Positions 1 through 5,078 of a stretch of DNA of 5,078 nt are shown piece after piece. How positions within the stretch are numbered: position 1 is the stretch's first letter; each line of letters opens with the position of its first letter. The DNA lies in NCBI GenBank assembly GCA_027492445.1, contig JAPUES010000274.1, positions 1-5,078 on the forward strand, in the 5' to 3' direction. The notes beneath the pieces are model-generated. The model did no database searches. It was not told the origin of the DNA and saw only the letters and a program-made list of their open reading frames with translations. This DNA comes from Sporomusaceae bacterium (lineage in GTDB: Bacteria; Bacillota; Negativicutes; DSM-13327). The translations under genes were made by a program, and so were the position numbers.

Positions 1-460
1 TAATTTCTACTTCATAGCGGGAGGCACCTTGCACAGGTATCCACGCATATACAGGGTATAAGGGTGTCGGACGTTTTTGATCAAATTTTGAGGTAGGCTC
101 TGGTTTAATAGGGTTCATAATCCCTGTTTTGAGAGAAACAGGTTGAGAAAAAGCTCCTATTGGTTCCTTATCCAAATTTAAAGGGCGAACCCGATAAAAT
201 AATTCCTCTAATTTTTCCTCTTTTAATAACGCTACATTGAGTTCCATCCCTGGTGTAAAAACACCCATAGTCCGATAAATGGTCAGCTCCTCAGCTGCTT
301 GCTGACTACTCAGCAAAGGAACCTTTGCTACTTCCACTTCATATAAAACAGCATCTGCAGCGCTGTCCCATAATAATAACACTTTACCGTTTTGCGCAAA
401 TGCTACTCCTGTACTGTATACCAACGCTATAACCAGCACTATTATTTGTAATACTTTCAA
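1..460 (-). CDS. Exported protein with fibronectin III-like repeats, partial (C-terminus beyond the left edge)
   Basis: The frame is open for 153 codons from a TTG at 460-458 to the window edge, so the stop is not visible. Residues 1-22 look like a Sec signal peptide: Met-Lys, then a hydrophobic core, ending in VAFA before QN, a likely signal peptidase I site. There is no lipobox cysteine. The mature part has a W-x(n)-A-x-x-YEVEV pattern at about residues 31-44 (WDSAADAVLYEVEV) and again at about 140-153 (WIPVQGASRYEVEI). These resemble the B-strand and C-strand of fibronectin III-like domains, so at least two tandem modules are likely, joined by a Pro/Lys-rich linker (about 115-136). TTG was chosen because AAGGAG lies 7 bases before it. 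An in-frame ATG at 502-500 would add 14 residues but has no ribosome binding site and would place the promoter -10 inside the gene. The family is not recognised. A cell-surface or periplasmic binding role is inference only. Confidence 0.8.
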   Translation of the reverse strand, partial: MKVLQIIVLVIALVYSTGVAFAQNGKVLLLWDSAADAVLYEVEVAKVPLLSSQQAAEELTIYRTMGVFTPGMELNVALLKEEKLEELFYRVRPLNLDKEPIGAFSQPVSLKTGIMNPIKPEPTSKFDQKRPTPLYPVYAWIPVQGASRYEVEI

Positions 461-467
461 CCTTCTT

Positions 468-473
468 CTCCTT
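468..473 (-). promoter_or_regulatory. Ribosome binding site fixing the TTG start of the exported protein
   Basis: The minus strand reads AAGGAG, 7 bases upstream of the TTG at 460. This spacing is ideal and is the main reason for choosing TTG over the in-frame ATG further upstream. Confidence 0.8.
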
Positions 474-490
474 ACTATCGTATTTTGCCC

Positions 491-499
491 AGTATACCA
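491..499 (-). promoter_or_regulatory. Extended -10 promoter for the exported protein gene
   Basis: The minus strand reads TGG followed by TATACT, an extended -10 element (TGn plus a 5/6 match to TATAAT). No good -35 is present at 17 bases; the T-tract of the preceding terminator lies there instead, which fits an extended -10 promoter. Transcription would start near base 484, about 24 bases ahead of the TTG and just ahead of the ribosome binding site at 473-468. Confidence 0.5.
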
Positions 500-510
500 C
501 ATCTATTGCT

Positions 511-554
511 GAAAAATAAAGATTGCCACAAACCATTTATTTGTGGCAATCTTT
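511..554 (-). terminator. Intrinsic terminator of ppnP
   Basis: A perfect 15-bp inverted repeat (AAAGATTGCCACAAA at 518-532 and its complement at 540-554) encloses a 7-base loop. On the minus strand the stem is followed by ATTTTTC. It starts 11 bases after the ppnP stop codon, the standard layout for a Rho-independent terminator, and it separates ppnP from the exported-protein gene. Confidence 0.92.
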
Positions 555-565
555 GAGAAAACATC

Positions 566-883
566 TTATTTATCTTCATAGGAACAGCAATAATCAACAA
601 CTGTCCGCACCTGTAGTTTGAAGCGTGAATTCGCGGGAACATGGAACACTTCTCCACCTTTAAAAGTCTGCCACTCACTTTTTCCTGGGAGTAACACTTC
701 CATCTCACCTGCTAACATTTCCATATCTTCTGCCGCCTCGGTACCAAATTCATACTCGCCTGGCATCATAATTCCTAAGGTTTTTTTACTGCCATCAGCA
801 AAAACTACCGTACGGCTAGTCACTTTCCCCTCAAAATATACATTGGCTTTTTTAATAATTGTTACCTTTTCAAATTGTTCCAT
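566..883 (-). CDS. ppnP: Pyrimidine/purine nucleoside phosphorylase (PpnP, DUF1255 cupin)
   Basis: This 105-aa protein matches the PpnP/YaiE family, small single-domain cupins that cleave nucleosides with phosphate to a free base and pentose-1-phosphate in the cytoplasm (activity known from E. coli PpnP, 94 aa). Family signatures visible are NVYFEGKV (14-21), GIMMPGEYEFGT (37-48), an acidic EDMEMLAGEMEVLLPG stretch (52-67), W71, the cupin-type FHVPANSRFKLQV (80-92) and a C-terminal YCCSY (98-102). The N-terminus is about ten residues longer than in E. coli. The ATG at 883 was chosen because GGAGG lies 8 bases upstream; an in-frame ATG at 925 would add 14 residues but would overrun that site and start inside the palindrome. 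The gene follows topB by 81 bases and ends at a strong terminator. It probably acts in nucleoside salvage. The substrate range cannot be read from the sequence. Confidence 0.93.
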   Translation of the reverse strand: MEQFEKVTIIKKANVYFEGKVTSRTVVFADGSKKTLGIMMPGEYEFGTEAAEDMEMLAGEMEVLLPGKSEWQTFKGGEVFHVPANSRFKLQVRTVVDYCCSYEDK

Positions 884-891
884 CTTTTTTT

Positions 892-896
892 CCTCC
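892..896 (-). promoter_or_regulatory. Ribosome binding site fixing the ppnP start
   Basis: The minus strand carries GGAGG, then 8 bases (mostly A), then the ATG at 883. It supports the 105-residue product over the longer reading from base 925. Confidence 0.85.
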
Positions 897-921
897 ATTA
901 CATTTATATATTTTTTACAGT

Positions 922-945
922 TCAAGTAAAGTATATTTTACTTGA
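922..945 (-). promoter_or_regulatory. Perfect inverted repeat over a putative -10 box: candidate operator/promoter of ppnP
   Basis: Two 9-base arms, TCAAGTAAA (922-930) and TTTACTTGA (937-945), are exact reverse complements around 6 bases. On the minus strand the centre contains TATACT (935-930), a good -10 hexamer. Initiation would then fall near base 923 and leave about a 40-base leader with GGAGG correctly placed. No convincing -35 lies 16-18 bases upstream, so the promoter may be weak or activator-dependent. As RNA it would be a weak AU-rich hairpin followed by an A-rich rather than U-rich tract, so it is a poor topB terminator. The arms do not match the Fur, Rex, CcpA or PurR consensus sequences as I know them. 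Confidence 0.45.
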
Positions 946-964
946 GAAAGATTACTGTTCCTAT

Positions 965-3157
965 CTATTTTAACTTTAGTTTTCCAAAAGCTTCTGCCAT
1001 AGCCGAATTAAACGGTCCTTCCGTTGTTTTTTGTTGTTCTTTTAAATATTTTGCTACCTCGCCCTTAGAACTTTGGGAATGCTCTTTCTTTTTTCGTTCA
1101 TTGAAAGCCGAAAGTTTTTCTCGATAACCACAGCTACAGACAAATAACTGATTATCTCCTTCACCCCGAAGTTCTAGTTTTTTATGACAAGTCGAGCAGC
1201 GAGCATTGGTCAATATGGAAATGTTTTTCTTATAACCGCATTCTCGGTCTTGGCACACAAACATTTTCCCTTTTTTCCCATTGACCTCTAGCATAAATTT
1301 CCCACACTCTGGGCACTTATTTCTTGTTAGATTATCATGTTTAAATTTATCTTGGCTGCTTTTTATATTAGTAACCAAGACTTTCGCATAATCCTTCATT
1401 TCATTAATAAAAGTATGTTTAGCAAGAGAACCTTTGGAAATATGAGCAAGTTTTTGCTCCCACTGGGCTGTTAGGGTTGGGGATTTTAATTCTTCCGGAA
1501 CTAGCTCTAAGAGTTGCTTACCTTTAGCCGTGATAAAAATGTTTTTTCCGTTTTTTTCTATTACAAAACTATTAAACAACTTTTCAATCACATCGGCTCT
1601 AGTGGCAACGGTACCTAAGCCGCCTGTTTCACCAATGGTCTTTTTTAATGCTTCGCTTTCATTATTCATATATTTAACAGGGTTTTCCATGGCAGAAAGT
1701 AAGGTACCTTCATTAAAAGGGGCAGGCGGTTTCGTTTCCCCTGTTGTCCGAATGGCACTTTTGATACTTACTACATCCCCTTTATTAATACTTGGCAATA
1801 GTTGCTCGTCAATATCCTCTTTCCCATCTTCCTCATCGGCAATATGTCCATATATTTCTCGCCAGCCCTCGGCAATGACGCGCTTGCCTTTGGCAATAAA
1901 GATTTCCCCGCCGATTTTGACTTTTACTGTAGTTTGCTCATATTCAAAAGGGGGATAAAGGACTGCTAAAAAACGTTTTATCACTAAATCATAAATTTTT
2001 CGTTCCTTATCATTGAGTAAGCTTAAATTAGAGGGCTGTTCTGTAGGAATAATAGCATGGTGATCGGACACTTTATTATTATCCACAAAAGAACTATTCC
2101 CTTTAATCTGATTCCTTAAAATAGCCCCTGCTATTTTGCTATAAGGGCCAACACCACAAGCTTTCACTCGATCTTTTAAGGTGCTTACAATATCTGTCGA
2201 AATATATCTAGAATCCGTCCGGGGATAGGTTAGCACTTTATAGTTTTCATATAGTCTTTGCATAATAGAGGTGGTTTCCTTGGGGGAAAGACCAAATAGT
2301 TTGTTGCCATCTCTTTGTAGTTCCGTAAGGTCATATAAGGACGGGGAAAACTTTTTCTTATAGATTTTATCAACTTCAACAACTTCCCCTTGCTTGTTTT
2401 TTATGGAACACAGAATGTTATCACAGATGCTTTCTTCAAAGGTTCTCGTATTTTTCGTCTTACTATCTTGCCAAATCAGCCGTAAACCATCTTGCGTCGT
2501 GGCTGTAATACCATAAAATTCTTTTGGTTTAAAGTTCTTAATTTCCCCTTCACGGCTGGCAATAATCGCTAAGGTCGGTGTCTGCACTCTGCCACAGGAA
2601 AGTTGGGCATTGTATTTACAAGTCAGAGCTCTCGTTGCATTTATGCCGACTAGCCAATCTACCTCGGCGCGAGCAACGGCGGAAGCATATAAATTTTCAT
2701 AATCCTTTCCGGGTTTTAGCTTGGAAAAACCTTCCTTAATAGCATTATCCGTCACCGAAGAAATCCATAATCGTTTAATAGGCTTACGCACCTGTGCTTT
2801 TTCAATAATCCAGCGAGCAACAAGCTCTCCTTCACGCCCGGCATCTGTAGCAATAATAATTTCTCCCACATCACTGCGCTTCATTTGCTCTTTGACAATA
2901 CTAAATTGCTTGCTGCTTTGTTTAATAACTACTAGCTTGAGCTCCGATGGCAGCATCGGCAAATCTTCTAAGCGCCAAGCTTTATATTTTTCATCATAAA
3001 TTTCTGGATCTGCTAAAGTCACTAAATGACCTAAGGCCCAGGTTACGATATATTTTGCTCCTTGGAAATAACCATTTCCTTTTTGGCTACATTGTAATAC
3101 TCTTGCTAAATCTCTGCCTACAGAAGGTTTTTCGGCTAAAACTAATACTTTACTCAT
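965..3157 (-). CDS. topB: DNA topoisomerase III (type IA)
   Basis: This 730-aa protein is a complete type IA topoisomerase of the TopB class, which cuts one strand through a 5'-phosphotyrosine link and is best at decatenation and resolving recombination or replication intermediates. The TOPRIM domain opens the protein: VLAEKPSVGRDLA with catalytic Glu9, then the acidic metal site ATDAGREGE (103-111). Other signatures are GRVQTPTLA (189-197), the active-site YPRTDS with Tyr311, DHHAIIPT (365-372), the PPAPFNEGTLLSAME stretch (477-491) and GLGTVATRADVIEKL (513-527). Two zinc ribbons follow: Cys615/618/635/640 and Cys654/657/674/676. The tail is charged. The length fits the B. subtilis type (about 727) rather than E. 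coli (653). The ATG has GAAAGGA 8 bases upstream. Although TopB homologues also occur on integrative elements, housekeeping neighbours on both sides point to the chromosomal copy. No terminator is visible after it. Confidence 0.97.
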   Translation of the reverse strand: MSKVLVLAEKPSVGRDLARVLQCSQKGNGYFQGAKYIVTWALGHLVTLADPEIYDEKYKAWRLEDLPMLPSELKLVVIKQSSKQFSIVKEQMKRSDVGEIIIATDAGREGELVARWIIEKAQVRKPIKRLWISSVTDNAIKEGFSKLKPGKDYENLYASAVARAEVDWLVGINATRALTCKYNAQLSCGRVQTPTLAIIASREGEIKNFKPKEFYGITATTQDGLRLIWQDSKTKNTRTFEESICDNILCSIKNKQGEVVEVDKIYKKKFSPSLYDLTELQRDGNKLFGLSPKETTSIMQRLYENYKVLTYPRTDSRYISTDIVSTLKDRVKACGVGPYSKIAGAILRNQIKGNSSFVDNNKVSDHHAIIPTEQPSNLSLLNDKERKIYDLVIKRFLAVLYPPFEYEQTTVKVKIGGEIFIAKGKRVIAEGWREIYGHIADEEDGKEDIDEQLLPSINKGDVVSIKSAIRTTGETKPPAPFNEGTLLSAMENPVKYMNNESEALKKTIGETGGLGTVATRADVIEKLFNSFVIEKNGKNIFITAKGKQLLELVPEELKSPTLTAQWEQKLAHISKGSLAKHTFINEMKDYAKVLVTNIKSSQDKFKHDNLTRNKCPECGKFMLEVNGKKGKMFVCQDRECGYKKNISILTNARCSTCHKKLELRGEGDNQLFVCSCGYREKLSAFNERKKKEHSQSSKGEVAKYLKEQQKTTEGPFNSAMAEAFGKLKLK

Positions 3158-3222
3158 CTATTAAATCCTTTCGATAATAAGTTAAAATTCCTATTATAAA
3201 TAGTAAGCACCATAATACTCCA

Positions 3223-3252
3223 ATTATACCCTTATCATTCAGTATAAATCAA
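3223..3252 (-). promoter_or_regulatory. Putative sigma-A type promoter of topB
   Basis: On the minus strand TTGATT (3252-3247) is followed after 18 bases by a perfect TATAAT (3228-3223). Transcription would start near base 3216, giving a leader of about 59 bases before the topB ATG, with GAAAGGA at 3172-3166. It lies just downstream of the pckA hairpin, so topB can be expressed on its own. Confidence 0.6.
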
Positions 3253-3276
3253 GTTTGAGCCTTTTTATCGTTAGAA

Positions 3277-3308
3277 TAGCCCCTGAAGCCAGTAGGCCCC
3301 AGGGGCTA
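3277..3308 (-). terminator. GC-rich hairpin after pckA, probable terminator with a weak U-tract
   Basis: TAGCCCCTG (3277-3285) pairs perfectly with CAGGGGCTA (3300-3308). Inside it GCC (3288-3290) pairs with GGC (3295-3297) across a 4-base loop. The stem begins 22 bases after the pckA TAG. On the minus strand the bases after the stem are TTCTAACG, a poor U-run, so termination may be partial or assisted by protein factors. A RNA-stabilising 3' hairpin is the alternative. Confidence 0.55.
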
Positions 3309-3330
3309 ATCCTTGATGCTATTTCTGAAA

Positions 3331-4881
3331 CTACAATATCGGACCTGCAGCAACAATTTCTAGTGGAATATCTTCGGAAAAGCGGGCAAAGTTTTCAATA
3401 AACAATTTGGCAAGTTCCCGGGCCTTATTATCATAGGCTACTTTATCCTGCCACATATTGCGGGGATTGAGTATCTTTGCCGAAACACAAGGACATTCCG
3501 TCGGTATATACACATTAAAAATTGGGTCAAGTTCGTAAGGAACCTCTCGAAGTTGCCCTTCCATCGCAGCTGTCACCATGGCTCGCGTATCGGCTAAGGC
3601 CATACGTCGCCCTACACCATAAGGCCCTCCTGACCAACCTGTATTAATAAGAAATACATTGGTCTCATGCTCTCTTAGTTTTTCACCTAAGAGTTTTGCG
3701 TAGACTAACGGCGACAAGGGTAAAAAAGGTTCCCCAAAGCAGGCTGAAAAAGTAGCTTGGGGCTGGGTTACCCCCCGTTCTGTGCCTGCCAATTTACTAG
3801 TGTAGCCCGACAAAAAATGATACATGGCTTGGTCTGTTGATAATTTTGCAATGGGGGGTAAAACACCAAAAGCATCAGCTGTTAAGAAAATAATCGTCCT
3901 TGGATGGCCAGCAATGCCAGGAATAAGGGCATTATGAATATAATCCACTGGATAGGCGGCTCGTGTATTTTCGGTAAGAGTTTCATCATCATAATTTATT
4001 TCTCGATTGACAGCATCCATGGTGACATTTTCTAAGACGGAACCAAAATGAATGGCATCCCAGATTTGTGGTTCTGTTTCATGGCTCAAGTGAATGCATT
4101 TTGCATAACAGCCACCCTCTACATTAAAGATACCTTCCTTACTCCACCCATGTTCGTCATCGCCAATCAGCTTACGTTTCGGATCCGCTGATAAGGTGGT
4201 TTTTCCCGTACCGCTTAGCCCAAAGAACAAGGTGGTATCATCCTTATTGCCCACATTGGCCGAGCAATGCATGGATAGAACATTTTTGTGAGGCAAAATA
4301 TAGTTCATAATGGTGAAAATGGCTTTTTTCATTTCTCCAGCGTAATGAGTACCACCAATTAATACTACACGTTGTGTAAAATTGAGGAGAATAAAAGCTT
4401 CGGAATGAGTACCATCTCTTTCGGGAATGGCTTTAAATTCTGGCATACAAATGATTTCAAAGTCAGGTGTAAAGCTTTGCCCCACCTCCTCAAAGCGCAA
4501 TAACAACTGATGGATAAATAAATTTTGCCAAGCAAATTCATTGACCACCCGAATTTTAATTTGATAGTTTGCATCCGCCCCTGCAAATCCATCAAAAATA
4601 AATATTTCTTTGTTCTGCATATACATTTTCATACGGTCATACAGCTGGATAAATTTATCTGCTGCAAAAGGTTTATTATTACCCCAAGATATTTCGTTAT
4701 GTATTTCCAGTGCATCAACAATAAATTTATCATTGGGCGATCTACCTGTATATTTTCCTGTGGCTACACACAAAGCACCATTCCCCGCTAGTAAGCCTTC
4801 TTTGCGTTGTAGAGCAATTTCCACTAGTTCTGCTGTTGTTAAATTATGATGCAATACACCGTTTGTATAATGATTCTTCAT
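3331..4881 (-). CDS. pckA: Phosphoenolpyruvate carboxykinase (ATP)
   Basis: This 516-aa protein is an ATP-type PEP carboxykinase, which interconverts oxaloacetate + ATP and PEP + CO2 + ADP in the cytoplasm. It serves gluconeogenesis, or runs in the CO2-fixing direction in some anaerobic fermenters. Visible signatures are TGRSPNDKF (45-53, substrate-binding Arg47), YAGEMKK (180-186, metal-site lysine) and MHCSANV (204-210, metal-site His205). They continue with the P-loop GLSGTGKTTLSADP (221-234, Lys227 and Thr228), the kinase-2 loop IGDDEHGW (239-246), ENTRAAYP (304-311, Arg307) and GYTSKLAGTERG (359-370). All expected catalytic residues are present. The length is slightly below B. subtilis (527) and E. 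coli (540). The N-terminus aligns with the family, and an in-frame stop lies 5 codons before the ATG, so no longer start is possible. The gene stands alone, with untranslated regions on both sides. Confidence 0.98.
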   Translation of the reverse strand: MKNHYTNGVLHHNLTTAELVEIALQRKEGLLAGNGALCVATGKYTGRSPNDKFIVDALEIHNEISWGNNKPFAADKFIQLYDRMKMYMQNKEIFIFDGFAGADANYQIKIRVVNEFAWQNLFIHQLLLRFEEVGQSFTPDFEIICMPEFKAIPERDGTHSEAFILLNFTQRVVLIGGTHYAGEMKKAIFTIMNYILPHKNVLSMHCSANVGNKDDTTLFFGLSGTGKTTLSADPKRKLIGDDEHGWSKEGIFNVEGGCYAKCIHLSHETEPQIWDAIHFGSVLENVTMDAVNREINYDDETLTENTRAAYPVDYIHNALIPGIAGHPRTIIFLTADAFGVLPPIAKLSTDQAMYHFLSGYTSKLAGTERGVTQPQATFSACFGEPFLPLSPLVYAKLLGEKLREHETNVFLINTGWSGGPYGVGRRMALADTRAMVTAAMEGQLREVPYELDPIFNVYIPTECPCVSAKILNPRNMWQDKVAYDNKARELAKLFIENFARFSEDIPLEIVAAGPIL

Positions 4882-4906
4882 AATCCTTCCCCCCTAGTTG
4901 CCTCCT
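4882..4906 (-). promoter_or_regulatory. Unusual pckA translation start region: distant GGAGG plus a proximal G-run
   Basis: The best Shine-Dalgarno match, AGGAGG (4906-4901), ends 19 bases before the ATG, too far for normal use. Nearer the start is a G6 run about 7 bases upstream, which could pair with the anti-SD through G-U wobble, and AAGGA only 2 bases from the ATG. The frame is closed by TAG between the GGAGG and the ATG, so the distant site does not serve a longer pckA. Which site the ribosome uses is uncertain. Confidence 0.45.
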
Positions 4907-5028
4907 AACATTACAGTTCGAATGGATTCTTATCCCCTATATATCTTTTCCCTAACAGTTTGTACTCTTATGCCTGTTATTATCCAAGTCTTTCTATCTT
5001 ACCGCACCTGTCATATCTTGTGCCATTT
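4907..5028 (-). other. pckA upstream region, no gene found
   Basis: This spacer has no supportable ORF or RNA gene. On the minus strand the best promoter guess is TTGGAT, 17 bases, TACAAA, only a 3/6 and 4/6 match. Other AT-rich -10-like words near 4938-4944 lack a -35. A short inverted repeat (TAACAG at 4953-4958, CTGTTA at 4974-4979, 15-base loop) could form a weak stem. No CcpA cre consensus was recognised, although pckA is often carbon-regulated. Confidence 0.3.
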
Positions 5029-5074
5029 AGAAAGAAATAAAGGAAACAAATGAATGCTTCCTTTATTTGTTTCT
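5029..5074 (-). terminator. U-rich hairpin at the right edge, probable terminator of a gene outside the window
   Basis: AAATAAAGGAA (5035-5045) pairs perfectly with TTCCTTTATTT (5058-5068). After one G-G mismatch, AGAAA (5029-5033) pairs with TTTCT (5070-5074). The 3' arm is T-rich on either strand, so it could terminate transcription both ways. The minus direction is favoured because every gene in view runs that way and its 3' arm reads TTTATTTCTTTCT. The owner gene is not in the window. Confidence 0.5.
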
Positions 5075-5078
5075 ACAT

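Noticed and set aside
461..502. In-frame ATG at 502-500 as the start of the exported protein
   Set aside because: It has no Shine-Dalgarno, would place the extended -10 inside the gene, and would put an Arg-rich tail ahead of an already complete signal peptide.
475..708. Minus-strand open frame of 77 codons overlapping ppnP and its terminator
   Set aside because: It overlaps a confident gene in another frame and runs through a strong intrinsic terminator; the product resembles no known family.
884..925. Extension of ppnP to an upstream in-frame ATG (14 more residues)
   Set aside because: The extension contains the GGAGG site that fits the ATG at 883, has no ribosome binding site of its own, and adds residues not expected in the family.
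965..3157. topB as cargo of an integrative element or a novel defence system
   Set aside because: No integrase, relaxase, attachment repeats or composition shift is visible, and the neighbours are housekeeping genes; it reads as the chromosomal topoisomerase III.
618..3177. Several plus-strand open frames opposite ppnP and topB (for example 618-929, 1530-1958, 2721-2999)
   Set aside because: They are antisense shadows of well-supported genes, show no ribosome binding context that I could support, and have composition typical of reverse-frame translation.
4365..4849. Open frames on both strands inside pckA
   Set aside because: They lie wholly within a conserved enzyme gene and show no domain or independent start signal.
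4907..5028. Riboswitch or carbon-catabolite (cre) site upstream of pckA
   Set aside because: No known riboswitch core or cre consensus could be recognised; only weak, short stems are present.

Overview
The window reads as an ordinary chromosomal segment of an AT-rich bacterium (roughly 40% G+C by eye) of the Bacillota type. Supporting this are strong GGAGG-like ribosome binding sites, a B. subtilis-length topoisomerase III (730 aa) with C-terminal zinc ribbons, and an ATP-dependent PEP carboxykinase. A Negativicutes/clostridial lineage is possible, but the sequence alone does not settle the genus.

All four genes lie on the minus strand, so in transcription order the window runs from right to left. 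At the right edge (5029-5074) is a U-rich hairpin that probably ends a gene outside the window. A 147-base leader region follows, then pckA (4881-3331), the ATP-type phosphoenolpyruvate carboxykinase. A GC-rich hairpin (3277-3308) and a promoter-bearing spacer separate pckA from topB (3157-965), a full-length DNA topoisomerase III. An 81-base spacer carries a perfect AT-rich inverted repeat that encloses a good -10 hexamer. It leads to ppnP (883-566), a small cupin nucleoside phosphorylase, which is closed by a textbook intrinsic terminator (511-554). Last, an extended -10 promoter and a strong ribosome binding site start a TTG-initiated gene (460 to beyond base 1). It encodes an exported protein with fibronectin-III-like strand patterns and is cut by the window edge.

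The genes do not form one pathway: central carbon metabolism (pckA), DNA decatenation and repair (topB), nucleoside salvage (ppnP) and a secreted protein of unknown role. Each appears to have its own expression signals, although topB has no visible terminator before ppnP and could read through into it. No mobile element, CRISPR array, RNA gene or defence module was seen. The best leads are regulatory: the palindrome over the putative ppnP promoter, the leader of pckA, and the uncharacterised secreted protein.
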